DNA from: an uncultured Clostridia bacterium
Lineage (GTDB): Bacteria; Bacillota; Clostridia; Oscillospirales; Acutalibacteraceae
Assembly (NCBI GenBank): GCA_937907605.1
Contig: CALCYI010000031.1
Coordinates: 1-62,958 of the forward strand
Direction: 5' to 3'
DNA: 62,958 bases
Position numbers and translations under genes: made by a program. The notes under the pieces were generated by a model. The model saw only the letters and a program-made list of their open reading frames with translations. It was not told where the DNA came from and made no database searches. Within the stretch, counting starts at the first letter, position 1, and each line of letters opens with the position of its first letter. Positions 1 to 8,457 of this stretch are shown here, piece after piece.

Positions 1-13
1 TCTACCAAAAATT

Positions 14-41
14 ACCCCTTGAGCGCTTAGTCTCAAGGGGT
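14..41 (-). terminator. Rho-independent terminator-like hairpin
   Basis: A 10-bp perfect stem (14-23 with 32-41) has an 8-nt loop. Read on the minus strand it is followed by AATTTTT. It lies downstream of the second terminator-like hairpin that ends the membrane-protein operon, so it may be a back-up terminator, or belong to a gene outside the window. Confidence 0.6.
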
Positions 42-56
42 ATTTCGACAGACTGC

Positions 57-89
57 AATTAAAGGACGGGCATTGCCCGTCCTTTAATT
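57..89 (-). terminator. Terminator overlapping the stop codon of the first HAAS gene
   Basis: A 15-bp inverted repeat (57-71 with 75-89) has a 3-nt loop. The stop codon of the minus-strand gene (84-86) lies inside the right arm. The AT-rich outer part of the stem supplies a short U-rich end in either direction. Confidence 0.65.
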
Positions 90-1298
90 AAATATAATTA
101 ATCCTTTATCATCTAAATATTGAATATAGTCATCAATAAAATAATATTGTCCCGTATTATTGTCATAACTGTATATTGCACTGAAATAATAATTATCGCC
201 ATCGTATGTTAATATTACGGTGGTTTCATTTTCGCTTTCGGAATACTCTATCGTCCGCGGGATTGGTGCGTCATAGATGTCTGAATAATGCTCTATAAAA
301 TAATCTCTGTTCAGAATGTCTGCTTTAACGGGAAGTGGTATACTGTAGCTAAGGTTTAATGATACAGGATACGGAATATTCTCACCAATCGTACAAAAAC
401 CGTCTACGCTTATTCCGTATTCATAATTATCATAAATAAGATAGTGATTTTCTAAAAGACGATGTTCTAATTCAGTATAAACTACGTATGCAGACTGTAT
501 GTTTTTATCTTTTGTAAGTTGATAGTGAGAAGCATAAGCAATATCAAACAAAGTAGTTAGTAATAAAACAGCTATGTTAACGATTAATAACAAGTTTTTG
601 ATTTTTATCTCATTTTTGTTATTAATCATATGTTTAACTCTGTATATATATCGTAAACCGACAATTACAATAAACAGGAAAATGCAAAAACTCAGCAACA
701 ATAGTAAAATATCGTATACAGAGAGTTGCTGAAATAATAAATGATTACTTTCGTAATTATAATAGAATTCTGCATAATAGTCATTTTTCTGTAAAAGCGA
801 TGTTATATACTCACTACAAACGTAAGGACCTAATAATAAAGATATTTCTGTTGTAGTACTGCCTATCAAAACATTAGAATACTGCTTGTGCCTTAATCCG
901 TAAAAGGTATTAATACATCCGAAAAGAACGACAGCGCTTGAGAGAAGTAAAACATAGTTACTTCTTAAAGATGTACTGAAGCCCTCATCAATGTATCCAA
1001 TAGTATGACGATAAAGTATAATTGCGTAAGCGGAAAATGAAATAAGCGATAAGGATATACATATGGCTTGAATAATTCGGGAAGGCTTCTTTATGCCTTC
1101 TAACCTTTCTCCCGTAATATCCGCGTCGCCCATGGCTGTTTCTGCTTTTTCCGTCGACGCGCTCTCGTCATAACCTATGGCTTCCCAGTACTGTTCCTTT
1201 TCGTCCAGGTGGTCAAAGAGCTCATATTCAATTTCTCTTTTGCGCGCCTTGCCGCTTATATGAGATAGTACACGCTGAATATAACTGTATTGCTTCAT
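84..1298 (-). CDS. HAAS-like domain multi-pass membrane protein (paralogue A)
   Basis: 404-residue membrane protein of unknown function. Residues 1-70 form a charged helical domain of the HAAS/DUF1700 type commonly found next to PadR regulators. Five hydrophobic segments follow at about 75-96, 115-134, 143-161, 195-219 and 233-255. The last ~145 residues are polar and probably lie outside the cell. The N-terminal 70 residues and their DNA are almost identical to the gene upstream (1319-3160), while the rest is diverged. It is the last gene of a PadR-HAAS-HAAS operon. By family analogy the N-terminal domain may contact PadR and the outer domain may sense or bind something, but this is inference. 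There is no enzymatic motif. Confidence 0.75.
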   Translation of the reverse strand: MKQYSYIQRVLSHISGKARKREIEYELFDHLDEKEQYWEAIGYDESASTEKAETAMGDADITGERLEGIKKPSRIIQAICISLSLISFSAYAIILYRHTIGYIDEGFSTSLRSNYVLLLSSAVVLFGCINTFYGLRHKQYSNVLIGSTTTEISLLLGPYVCSEYITSLLQKNDYYAEFYYNYESNHLLFQQLSVYDILLLLLSFCIFLFIVIVGLRYIYRVKHMINNKNEIKIKNLLLIVNIAVLLLTTLFDIAYASHYQLTKDKNIQSAYVVYTELEHRLLENHYLIYDNYEYGISVDGFCTIGENIPYPVSLNLSYSIPLPVKADILNRDYFIEHYSDIYDAPIPRTIEYSESENETTVILTYDGDNYYFSAIYSYDNNTGQYYFIDDYIQYLDDKGLIIFN

Positions 1299-1318
1299 TA
1301 TGCAAAACCTAATGCCTT

Positions 1319-3160
1319 TTAATATGTATCTTCAAGTAAGTATTGCCTGTCACCGTCGTATATTATAATTTCATTTGATGCGTCAGCGCTACCATACTCA
1401 TCTTCAGCATTTCTCCAAGTACCTATCATATCAACACGGTATTTAATACCGTTGCTGTCTAAAAAATCAATATAAATATCTATCTGCTGATTGTTGTATT
1501 TAGAATCAATGTTGAGTATTTCCGGCGCTAAGATATATGCGTTCCATCCGCCGTGAATAAATGGCTCCTTTGTTAAATGCTTGATATCAATTTGTTCTTT
1601 TAGAATTTCTTTGTTATCGCTTTTAACTATCAGGTAGGCAGAAATCATTTTAGCGGTGTGTTCATTTTCTGTCCAAGCTACTGTCCAGTTTCCTGCTTCG
1701 TGGTAAAACTGTAGTTTTTTGTTGTCGAGTCTGTATCTGTAATGTGACTTACCGTAAATGTCAAGTAGCTTTGAAGAGGGTGTGACGGAGCTTGTATTGT
1801 TTAGACCATCGGTTAGAATAAAATCATTAATATATCTGTCATAACAGTATGTAAGCTTTTTATTTCCCTCATAATCATACTGCATAATAACCATACACAC
1901 ATTGTCCGTATATTCAAAATTAATAATTGCAGGCAGCGGGGCATCTTTTATACTGCTTCCTTTTACTATTTCTTTTGGATTGGGTTGCGCAAGTATTTCG
2001 TAATAATTTGGAGTAAGAGCAGGGTGTTTGAGATTAACACTGCAAAACGGGTTGAGTATTTTACCATCTACAGTTATTTTTGTTTCGTTCTCAAATCCCT
2101 CAAGCTCAGTGGTGTACTTGTCGGTATCGCGGTTTATAATTAATAGAAATACATTAATATTATCATATTTTCCATGCTGATTGTGTGTTCCTTCTAATTC
2201 GAAAGGCTGAGGAAAACATGATACACTTTGCATAGAATCGTAATGATATACAGGAACACCCTTAAAATATGCGGCGGAATTTTCTTCAAGTTTTTTGTCA
2301 TTATAAGTCATAAAATCCTCAATATGCTGAATAAACGTTTTGTCAGCGGCAAGAAGCGAAGCCTTTGTATCTTCTACTGCTTTATCTTTGGCGTAAACTG
2401 CGAAGCCAAGAGCAGTTGCTGAACACACAGGGATAATTATGGAAAACAATGCCATTATGACGATAGATGCTTTTTTTAGCATCATATCCTTTTTTGTGTT
2501 TTTCAGTAGCAAAGTCTTTATGCCGATAATGATGTTGATTAAAAACAATGCTAAGAAAATAACAGCAAATATTATCTCAGACTTAGTGGGTCTCCAATAA
2601 AAATCATTATTTGCTGAGGACTGAAAAAATAAATCCAAAATGCTGTTTTTTGCTCTGTCAAAAAACAAACCGATACCGTAATTGAATTTATAACCAAGCA
2701 AAAGCACGGATTCAATTGTGATAGTGCCTGACAAATATAGGCTAAATCGTTTTTTAATATATCCGAGAAAGGTAACAATGCATCCTGTTGTTAAAAGAAT
2801 ACTGATTGAAGAAAAGGCATAAATAATTAAATTAGGATCAACTTGTAGCGCCAAATACTTTTTATTATAATAAACGATAAACTCAAACCATGCCACTGTG
2901 AGCAAAACAGGTATTAGAGTAGCGATAATATAAGAAATATTTGAGTATTTCTTAACACTGTCCAGCCGTTCACCTACAATATCCGCGTCTCCCATTGCAG
3001 TTTCTGCTTTTTCCGTTGACGCGCTCTCGTCATAACCTATGGCTTCCCAGTACCGTTCCTTTTCGTTCAGATGGTCAAAGAGCTCATATTCAATTTCTTT
3101 TTTGCGCGCCTTGCCGCTTATATGAGATAGTACACGCTGAATATAACTGTATTGCTTCAT
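1319..3160 (-). CDS. HAAS-like domain multi-pass membrane protein (paralogue B)
   Basis: 613-residue paralogue of the gene at 84-1298. It has the same N-terminal ~70-residue HAAS-like domain, then hydrophobic segments at about 75-97, 111-134, 141-157, 194-217 and 230-255. A much longer polar C-terminal region of about 355 residues is probably extracytoplasmic, and I cannot assign it. The start codon overlaps the PadR stop (ATG/TAA junction at 3160), so translation is coupled to the regulator. The N-terminal coding DNA is more GC-rich than the AT-rich remainder. That fits a shared domain kept similar by recent duplication or gene conversion while the outer domains diverged. Confidence 0.75.
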   Translation of the reverse strand: MKQYSYIQRVLSHISGKARKKEIEYELFDHLNEKERYWEAIGYDESASTEKAETAMGDADIVGERLDSVKKYSNISYIIATLIPVLLTVAWFEFIVYYNKKYLALQVDPNLIIYAFSSISILLTTGCIVTFLGYIKKRFSLYLSGTITIESVLLLGYKFNYGIGLFFDRAKNSILDLFFQSSANNDFYWRPTKSEIIFAVIFLALFLINIIIGIKTLLLKNTKKDMMLKKASIVIMALFSIIIPVCSATALGFAVYAKDKAVEDTKASLLAADKTFIQHIEDFMTYNDKKLEENSAAYFKGVPVYHYDSMQSVSCFPQPFELEGTHNQHGKYDNINVFLLIINRDTDKYTTELEGFENETKITVDGKILNPFCSVNLKHPALTPNYYEILAQPNPKEIVKGSSIKDAPLPAIINFEYTDNVCMVIMQYDYEGNKKLTYCYDRYINDFILTDGLNNTSSVTPSSKLLDIYGKSHYRYRLDNKKLQFYHEAGNWTVAWTENEHTAKMISAYLIVKSDNKEILKEQIDIKHLTKEPFIHGGWNAYILAPEILNIDSKYNNQQIDIYIDFLDSNGIKYRVDMIGTWRNAEDEYGSADASNEIIIYDGDRQYLLEDTY

Positions 3161-3486
3161 TATGCAAAACCTAATACCTTATTAACTGCTGTGGTATAAA
3201 CCTTGAATTCTTCCTTTTTCTCTTTTAGCTGTGCTTTTCCTTTACGGGTGATATGGTAATATTTGCGCTTTTTAGTTTCCATATCCACCCAGTAGGAGTC
3301 AAGGTATCCCGCTTCCTCAAGAGCATGAAGAATAGGGTAGAGCGTACCCTCCTTTAATGTAAAAACGTTCTCTGACTTAAGCTCAATCTCTTTCACTATT
3401 TTGTAGCCGTACAAATCCTCGTTTTCAAGTACCGAGAGAACGAGCGTCGCCGTACTTCCTTTAAGTAGCTGTTTATCCATTTTCAT
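3160..3486 (-). CDS. PadR-family transcriptional regulator
   Basis: 108-residue winged-helix regulator. The typical PadR core is visible: a LLKGSTATLVLSVL opening, LYGYKIVKEI, then EGTLYPILHALEEAGYL with a wing reading KKRKYYHITRKG. The start at 3486 was chosen because a GGAGGT site (3494-3500) sits 7 nt upstream; a longer open frame reaching 3531 has no ribosome binding site and would run over the promoter. PadR proteins usually repress their own operon. The palindrome-bearing promoter directly upstream (3523-3560) supports autoregulation. The downstream membrane genes overlap it. Confidence 0.9.
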   Translation of the reverse strand: MKMDKQLLKGSTATLVLSVLENEDLYGYKIVKEIELKSENVFTLKEGTLYPILHALEEAGYLDSYWVDMETKKRKYYHITRKGKAQLKEKKEEFKVYTTAVNKVLGFA

Positions 3487-3522
3487 TAGTGTTACCTCCA
3501 AAAGACATATACATATATAATC

Positions 3523-3560
3523 TATGTACATATGATATCATAACACTCTTAGATTGTCAA
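3523..3560 (-). promoter_or_regulatory. Promoter and probable PadR operator
   Basis: On the minus strand TTGACA (3555-3560), a 17-nt spacer and TATCAT (3532-3537) form a near-consensus sigma-A promoter. The perfect palindrome TATGTACATA (3523-3532) begins at the -10 edge, and further ATGTAT-type repeats lie between it and the start codon. PadR operators commonly have ATGT/ACAT half-sites, so this is a likely self-operator. Confidence 0.7.
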
Positions 3561-3590
3561 GTATGAACATTTGAACATATTAAAATTACA

Positions 3591-3618
3591 TTGACAGTTT
3601 TTTTATCTGTGGTATAAT
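3591..3618 (+). promoter_or_regulatory. Sigma-A-type promoter for the lipoprotein gene
   Basis: TTGACA (3591-3596), 16-nt spacer, TATAAT (3613-3618). A GAGGAGG site follows just before the ATG at 3648. It is divergent from the PadR promoter. Confidence 0.85.
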
Positions 3619-3647
3619 CTACTTAGTTCTTTTGAGGAGGAATAATA

Positions 3648-4373
3648 ATGAAAAAAATAATCAGTATTATAACAGCATTATGCCTTGTAGTCGTGCTGCT
3701 TGCGGGCTGTTCGGGCGGTAGTAAGGGAGTCGATTTAGCCTCTCTTGAAGCCGTACCCGCAGTTAATAATGTTGACGAATACAATCTCTATCAGGATATT
3801 TTCTTCAATGATAAGGCTGAGGAAAACGAAAATAAGACGATGGAAACCGAGGGCGTTTTTGCAACCCTCTACGACGCGTTCAACGACGTAACAAGGTACT
3901 ACGTATGGGGCAACGGCGAGGATAAGACTAAGGACTGGCAGTGGGAGCTTAAGCTTGACGATACTTCAAATCTTCCCGCAAACGGCTCTCTCGTAACCGT
4001 TAAGGGCACCTTTGTGCACGACGCTTCCGCGCTTGACAAGCACTGGATTATCAATCCCGAAATCAGCGTTAAAACCGAGTACAAGGGGCTCGACTGCGAT
4101 ATTGATATGACGGTAATGAGCGGTACGCTTGAGCGTGTTGAGATGCAGAACATCTCTATTAAGTCCGAGCTTTTCGAAGGCAAGACCGTAGCAGGCTACG
4201 GCAGGGTACACGAGGAGGATTCAATCCAGCATCCGTATATAGACCATATTGTTGAGTTCCACGTTCACAGCGATAAAGCGCTTCCTGAAGCGGATACAAT
4301 GCTTATCTTCAGGGGAACGATTGATAACGACGTGCTCACTGAAACCGAATTTGTTGAAACCTCGAATTATTAA
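3648..4373 (+). CDS. Putative lipoprotein of unknown function
   Basis: 241-residue secreted lipoprotein. The N-terminus is a type II signal peptide, two lysines then a hydrophobic stretch ending in the lipobox LLAGC, with the lipidated cysteine at residue 21. The mature part has no motif I recognise. Its middle section (around residues 60-120, with the stretch VTVKGTFVHD) looks OB-fold-like, as in other small Firmicutes lipoproteins, but this is a guess. It is a single-gene unit with its own strong promoter and a bidirectional terminator. Codon use is GC-richer than in the neighbouring PadR operon. Confidence 0.8.
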   Translation: MKKIISIITALCLVVVLLAGCSGGSKGVDLASLEAVPAVNNVDEYNLYQDIFFNDKAEENENKTMETEGVFATLYDAFNDVTRYYVWGNGEDKTKDWQWELKLDDTSNLPANGSLVTVKGTFVHDASALDKHWIINPEISVKTEYKGLDCDIDMTVMSGTLERVEMQNISIKSELFEGKTVAGYGRVHEEDSIQHPYIDHIVEFHVHSDKALPEADTMLIFRGTIDNDVLTETEFVETSNY

Positions 4374-4379
4374 TAACTA

Positions 4380-4406
4380 AAAGCGGAAGGCGCTGCCTTC
4401 CGCTTT
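4380..4406. terminator. Bidirectional terminator between convergent genes
   Basis: A 12-bp perfect stem (4380-4391 with 4395-4406) has a 3-nt loop, A-rich on one side and T-rich on the other. It serves the lipoprotein gene on the plus strand and ylmH on the minus strand, whose stop codon overlaps the stem. Confidence 0.85.
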
Positions 4407-5133
4407 ACTTGTATATTCTGACCGAAATTACGCTTCGGTCTTTTTTCGCTTTTCTGACTTCACCCTCAAAGATGAATTTTCCGTAACCTCTTACCGAAAT
4501 AACGTCGCTTTCGTTCAGTAATGAAGCTTCCTTTTCACATTCTCGAGAGTTTATAAATACCTTGCCCGTCGAAAAAAGCTGCGACGAGGCGTTCCTCGAA
4601 AGCTTGTATACCGCCGAAACCACCGCGTCCGCACGAAGAGAGCTTACGTTAAGCTCGCTTTCGTCGGGTAGCTCGTTAATAAATTCGGGCAGGCTTTCAA
4701 GCCTTTGCGCTTTTACCGTCGTGTGCTTTATCTGAGTGAGGCTGTCGGTAATATATCCGCTTATACTCTCGAGGCAGAAAAGATACGCCGTGTTATCCCT
4801 GAGCTTTATGTCGCCGAGGGTGTTTCTGTTAATACCGAGGTTCATTACCGCGCCGAGTACGTCGCGGTGAGTAAGGTTATCTGAGAATTTTCTGTTAACA
4901 GGGGATATCTCTATGCATTTTATCGGGAAGTCCTCTGTGCTTTCACACCCGAAGCCCGCAACGCACCGCTCCGCGCCGTCGTATCCGCCGTAAAGCGTGT
5001 AAACTGACTTGGCTTTCATATTTTTAAGCGTGCTGATTTCGTCGAGCTTCAAAAACTCCGAAAACACGCCGTAGCCCCTTGAATATGCCCTTTCGTCAAG
5101 GTCGCTGAGGTGCTTTTCAATCTTCTGTTCCAT
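4405..5133 (-). CDS. ylmH: YlmH-family S4-domain RNA-binding protein
   Basis: 242-residue RNA-binding protein of the YlmH family. A C-terminal S4 domain (about residues 165-242, with LRADAVVSAVYKLSR and GKVFINSRECEKEASLL) follows the YlmH N-terminal domain. Family members bind ribosomes or tRNA and have been linked to rescue of stalled large-subunit complexes. The start is ATG 5133, with AAGGA a few bases upstream; the frame is open to a TTG at 5151 but that lacks a ribosome binding site. The gene overlaps the end of trmO by 17 bases, so the two are probably co-translated. In many Firmicutes ylmH lies in the division cluster; here it is paired with a tRNA-modification gene. Confidence 0.88.
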   Translation of the reverse strand: MEQKIEKHLSDLDERAYSRGYGVFSEFLKLDEISTLKNMKAKSVYTLYGGYDGAERCVAGFGCESTEDFPIKCIEISPVNRKFSDNLTHRDVLGAVMNLGINRNTLGDIKLRDNTAYLFCLESISGYITDSLTQIKHTTVKAQRLESLPEFINELPDESELNVSSLRADAVVSAVYKLSRNASSQLFSTGKVFINSRECEKEASLLNESDVISVRGYGKFIFEGEVRKAKKDRSVISVRIYK

Positions 5134-5797
5134 ATATTTCCTTAACTTCAAGTATATCGTTTTTTACCGTAAATTTTATTTCGTATCCCGCGTAGTTAAA
5201 GCCATATATTCGGCTTTCGTCCTCCTGATAGGCGGGACGCGGGTCGTTTTCAAGTATCGTTATCAGCGCCTCCCTTTTGTCCTCGGGTATAATCGAGAGC
5301 AGTTCCTCGGGCATCTCAACCTTGAGCATACTGAACTCGCTTGTTTCAACGAAGCCCGAAACCGCGTCCTCGTGCGAATCCGTGAACTTTATGTATGGCT
5401 TTATGTCGTAAATCGGCGTACCGTCTATCAGGTCTGCTCCGCTTACCTTAAGGTACGGTCTGCCTTTTTCATCATACTCAATTTTGTCGAGCTTTACGCA
5501 GGAAAGCCCGAGGTTGTTAGGTCTGAAAGGGGAACGGCTTGCGAATACGCCGACTCTCTTGTTACCGCCGAGCCTCGGCGGTCGCACCGTAAGCGAGTGC
5601 TCTTCTCTTATGTTTTTAGAAAAGCCCCAGATAAGCCATATGTGAGAGAAACCGTCAAGCTCCTTAACCGCGTTAGGAGAAGCGTATTGTTCCTCGAATA
5701 CTATTTTCGATTTTATATTTGCAATCCCGCTTTGACGGGGAACGGCAAATTTGTCTTTATAGTCGTTTTCAATATGCGCAACGGGTTCAATTACCAT
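5117..5797 (-). CDS. trmO: tRNA (N6-threonylcarbamoyladenosine37-N6)-methyltransferase TrmO
   Basis: 226-residue protein of the TrmO/UPF0066 (TsaA-like) family, which uses S-adenosylmethionine to methylate t6A at position 37 of certain tRNAs. Family signatures are visible: LDGFSHIWLIWGF, then the RPPRLGG...GVFASRSPFRPNNLGLS block that forms the SAM-binding beta-barrel, and DLIDGTPIYDIKPY. A C-terminal extension of about 70 residues is normal for the longer members. The start ATG at 5797 follows AAAGGGG. It is transcribed with ylmH from an extended -10 promoter and overlaps it. Confidence 0.92.
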   Translation of the reverse strand: MVIEPVAHIENDYKDKFAVPRQSGIANIKSKIVFEEQYASPNAVKELDGFSHIWLIWGFSKNIREEHSLTVRPPRLGGNKRVGVFASRSPFRPNNLGLSCVKLDKIEYDEKGRPYLKVSGADLIDGTPIYDIKPYIKFTDSHEDAVSGFVETSEFSMLKVEMPEELLSIIPEDKREALITILENDPRPAYQEDESRIYGFNYAGYEIKFTVKNDILEVKEIYGTED

Positions 5798-5831
5798 TCT
5801 TTCAGCCCCTTTGATTTTTTGCTCTGTATGT

Positions 5832-5860
5832 ATTATAACATATAATTTTGTGTTTTTGAA
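5832..5860 (-). promoter_or_regulatory. Extended -10 promoter for trmO-ylmH
   Basis: On the minus strand TTCAAA (5855-5860), a 17-nt spacer ending in TGT, then TATAAT (5832-5837). The TG extension compensates for the weak -35. Confidence 0.55.
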
Positions 5861-5868
5861 AAAAATTG

Positions 5869-5897
5869 TTGAATTTATTGAAGAATTAATGTATTAT
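5869..5897 (+). promoter_or_regulatory. Promoter for the membrane-anchored protein gene
   Basis: TTGAAT (5869-5874), 17-nt spacer, TATTAT (5892-5897). AAGGAG follows shortly before the ATG at 5943. It lies back to back with the trmO promoter. Confidence 0.6.
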
Positions 5898-5942
5898 AGA
5901 ATAGTGATAATGAAATACTATACTTTTTAAGGAGTAATTATT

Positions 5943-6902
5943 ATGGCAAAGGCTAAAGCAAAGAAATCAGGTCTCAGTAAAGTAAACCAGATTTTATTCA
6001 TCATTTTCTGTATTCTTTTAGTCGGAACGATTGCTTTTGTAATCATTTCTCCCGCTAAGGTGTCCAAGGTTGCCGAGGGCGGCAGCGAGGGCGGCTCAGA
6101 GGCTGATGTTGATTCCGCAGTTATTGAGGAATTCCAGCCCGGTACATACGGCGGAAAAGAATTCGCAACCGTTGACGACGTAGTTAAGTATTATGTTGAG
6201 GTTTTCAATTATAATAAGACCTTAACCGCTACCTATAAAGAAGCCGGCGAAACCAAGAATTATTATAAGCTTCTCGGCGACGAGGACTTAAAGGTTGCCT
6301 CTCTTCTTGTTGACGGTAAGGAAAACGCTACTATTAATAAGCTCGTTCCCGGTATTATGGGCGGTCTTTTCAAGGGCTCACCGAAGGGCTTACCTCCCGC
6401 TGCTAACAGAGACCCACAGTATGATTACAGGGACGACGGCCCCGGCGGAACTCAGCTTTCACAGCTTGAATCCCACCTCACCGCCGACGACGTGCTCGCC
6501 TGCAACGTAAAGGATAACGGCGACGGTACTATTACTATTCAGATTCAGCCCAAGGCTGCCGAGCTTGCTCAGGCTGACCAGGATTCACAGGGCCGTTTCT
6601 TCAACGTTCTCGGCGACATTACCTCTACCGTTGCTCAGATTACCGTTCTTTCCTTCTCACAGGGCGACGCTAACGACAACATTAAGGTAACGTACAAGGG
6701 CGGCTACGGCGAAATCACCGTTGATACCAAGACAAATGAGGCTACAAAGGCTTACTATATTATGAAGGTTCACCTTGATATTACTCACGCTAATGTTACT
6801 ATTATCAAGGACAAGAGCGCTACGATGGACCTTGAATATACGAATACCTTCCCGGCTTCCGACGATTTCCTTATGAAGTCAAGAGAGATTACAAGAGGTT
6901 AA
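5943..6902 (+). CDS. Membrane-anchored extracytoplasmic protein, unknown function
   Basis: 319 residues: a short lysine-rich cytoplasmic tail, one transmembrane helix (about residues 15-36), a Gly/Ser/Glu linker, then a roughly 260-residue soluble domain outside the membrane. That domain has no catalytic motif I recognise. It contains the opening GTYGGKEFATVDDVVKYYVE, then a hinge, and ends in beta-rich sequence with repeated Asp/Thr strands. The codon pattern and the strong AAGGAG site suggest high expression. It is a single-gene transcript with its own promoter and a strong terminator. Lacking a lipobox, it is held by a signal anchor. Confidence 0.75.
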   Translation: MAKAKAKKSGLSKVNQILFIIFCILLVGTIAFVIISPAKVSKVAEGGSEGGSEADVDSAVIEEFQPGTYGGKEFATVDDVVKYYVEVFNYNKTLTATYKEAGETKNYYKLLGDEDLKVASLLVDGKENATINKLVPGIMGGLFKGSPKGLPPAANRDPQYDYRDDGPGGTQLSQLESHLTADDVLACNVKDNGDGTITIQIQPKAAELAQADQDSQGRFFNVLGDITSTVAQITVLSFSQGDANDNIKVTYKGGYGEITVDTKTNEATKAYYIMKVHLDITHANVTIIKDKSATMDLEYTNTFPASDDFLMKSREITRG

Positions 6903-6919
6903 TTTATTACGCTAATTAT

Positions 6920-6950
6920 GGGCGGTCATTCCGACCGCCCTGTATTTTTT
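6920..6950 (+). terminator. Strong Rho-independent terminator
   Basis: An 8-bp GC-rich stem (6920-6927 with 6933-6940) with a 5-nt loop is followed by TGTATTTTTT. It ends the gene at 5943-6902 only a few bases before the EamA start. Confidence 0.9.
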
Positions 6951-6953
6951 GAT

Positions 6954-7892
6954 ATGAAGAGTAAAAGTGTTTTTTCAAAGCCCGCAGTTATGTGGCTTAC
7001 TGCGGGGCTGTGCTGTCTTTTGTGGGGCTCGGCGTTTCCTGCGATTAAGGCGGGCTACTCGCTTTTAAAAATTGAATCCTTTGATACTCCGTCAATACTT
7101 CTTTTTGCAGGAATACGTTTCTTTTTTGCGGGTGTGCTTACCGTTATTATATTCTCGCTGATTGAAAGGAAAGCGCTTTTTCCGAAGCGTAGCTCGTTTA
7201 AGAAAATAGGTGTGCTATCGCTTTTTCAGACCGTTTTGCAGTATATTTTCTTCTACCTCGGGCTTGCCTTTACAAGCGGAGAAAGGGGAGCGATAGTAAA
7301 CGGCACGAGCGTATTTTTTGCAATTTTGATTTCCTCTTTATTATTTAAAATGGAAAAGCTGAGCGCGCGTAAAATCGCAGGCTGTGTGCTTGGATTTATG
7401 GGAGTTATACTTGTATCTCTTGATGCCTTTTCTCAGGGTGCTGCCTCCTTTAAGGGCGAGGTGTTTATACTGCTATCAAGTATTTCCTACGCCTTTTCCT
7501 CCGTGTTTATGAAGTGCTTCAGCGAGGACGATAACCCCGCTATGCTCTCGGGCTGGCAGTTTGTGCTCGGCGGCGCAGTATTAACTCTTTCGGGCTTTGC
7601 CCTCGGCGGAAGGCTTGAAATCATAGGCGTTAAAGCAGTTCTCCTTATTGCCTACCTTGCGCTTTTGTCAGCGCTTGCATATTCGCTTTGGAGCATACTG
7701 CTTAAGTATAACGAGGTGTCTCGCGTTACCGTCTGTTCGTTTATGATACCAGTTTTCGGATGTGTTCTTTCCGCGCTGTTTTCCGATGCGGAGTTCTCAA
7801 ATCCCGCGGTTATTATTATAGCTCTCGCGGTTGTGGTAATCGGAATAATCCTTGTAAATTCTGGTGGTAAATTCAGGAAGAACGTTGTATAA
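6954..7892 (+). CDS. EamA (DMT superfamily) transporter
   Basis: Approximately 312-residue inner-membrane carrier with two EamA repeats and about ten transmembrane helices. The first repeat opens with LLWGSAFPAIKAGY and the second begins near ILLSSISYAFSSVFMKCF. The family exports or imports small metabolites; the substrate cannot be predicted. The open frame extends back to 6918, but that codon lies inside the preceding terminator, so ATG 6954 is the better start. No clear Shine-Dalgarno precedes it, which is unusual here. The flavin reductase gene follows after 18 bases. Confidence 0.85.
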   Translation: MKSKSVFSKPAVMWLTAGLCCLLWGSAFPAIKAGYSLLKIESFDTPSILLFAGIRFFFAGVLTVIIFSLIERKALFPKRSSFKKIGVLSLFQTVLQYIFFYLGLAFTSGERGAIVNGTSVFFAILISSLLFKMEKLSARKIAGCVLGFMGVILVSLDAFSQGAASFKGEVFILLSSISYAFSSVFMKCFSEDDNPAMLSGWQFVLGGAVLTLSGFALGGRLEIIGVKAVLLIAYLALLSALAYSLWSILLKYNEVSRVTVCSFMIPVFGCVLSALFSDAEFSNPAVIIIALAVVVIGIILVNSGGKFRKNVV

Positions 7893-7910
7893 TATCTATG
7901 AGGTGATACC

Positions 7911-8411
7911 ATGTTTAAAGAAATTTCAATTTATGACGTTAAAGAGAATATTGTTGATTTACTCAATAAGCAATGGGGGCTCGTAACCGCAGGTAACGAG
8001 GGCGCTTACAATACTATGACTGTATCTTGGGGCGCGCTCGGTGAGCTCTGGGGCAGGGAAATGGTTACCGTTTATATACGCCCGCAGAGGTATACTAATC
8101 GGTTCGTTGATGGAAGCGATTACTTTACGCTTTCGTTTTACCCTGCGGAGTATAAAAAAGCGCTTGCCTTCTGCGGAAGCAGGAGCGGCAGGGATTTTGA
8201 TAAGGCAAAGGAAACGGGGCTCACTCCCGTATTTGATGAGTCAGTTCCGTATTTTGACGAGGCGAAGCTTGTCATCGTTTGCAGGAAGGTCGCAAAGGGC
8301 AAGTTTGAGCCCGGTCAGTTCATCGACGAAAGCATTAACGGAGAATATCCCTCTGACGACTTCCATTTTATCTATTACGGCGAAATAGTTAAGGTGCTTA
8401 TTAAAGAATAA
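7911..8411 (+). CDS. Flavin reductase-like FMN-binding protein
   Basis: 166-residue protein of the flavin reductase/flavoredoxin split-barrel family. Typical elements are GLVTAGNEGAYNTMTVSWG (the FMN phosphate-contact region), VTVYIRPQRYTNRFV and FTLSFYPAEYKKALAFCGSRSGRDFDK. Relatives bind FMN and pass electrons between NAD(P)H or ferredoxin and acceptors; the partner here is unknown. A good GAGGTGAT site precedes the ATG. It probably shares a transcript with the EamA gene. Confidence 0.88.
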   Translation: MFKEISIYDVKENIVDLLNKQWGLVTAGNEGAYNTMTVSWGALGELWGREMVTVYIRPQRYTNRFVDGSDYFTLSFYPAEYKKALAFCGSRSGRDFDKAKETGLTPVFDESVPYFDEAKLVIVCRKVAKGKFEPGQFIDESINGEYPSDDFHFIYYGEIVKVLIKE

Positions 8412-8418
8412 AAAAGTA

Positions 8419-8447
8419 TTGATTTTGTAATATATTTATAGTATAAT
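8419..8447 (+). promoter_or_regulatory. Promoter of the SRP RNA gene
   Basis: TTGATT (8419-8424), 17-nt spacer, TATAAT (8442-8447). Transcription would start at about 8454-8460, matching the 5' end predicted from RNA folding. Confidence 0.8.
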
Positions 8448-8457
8448 AATTCCGAAA

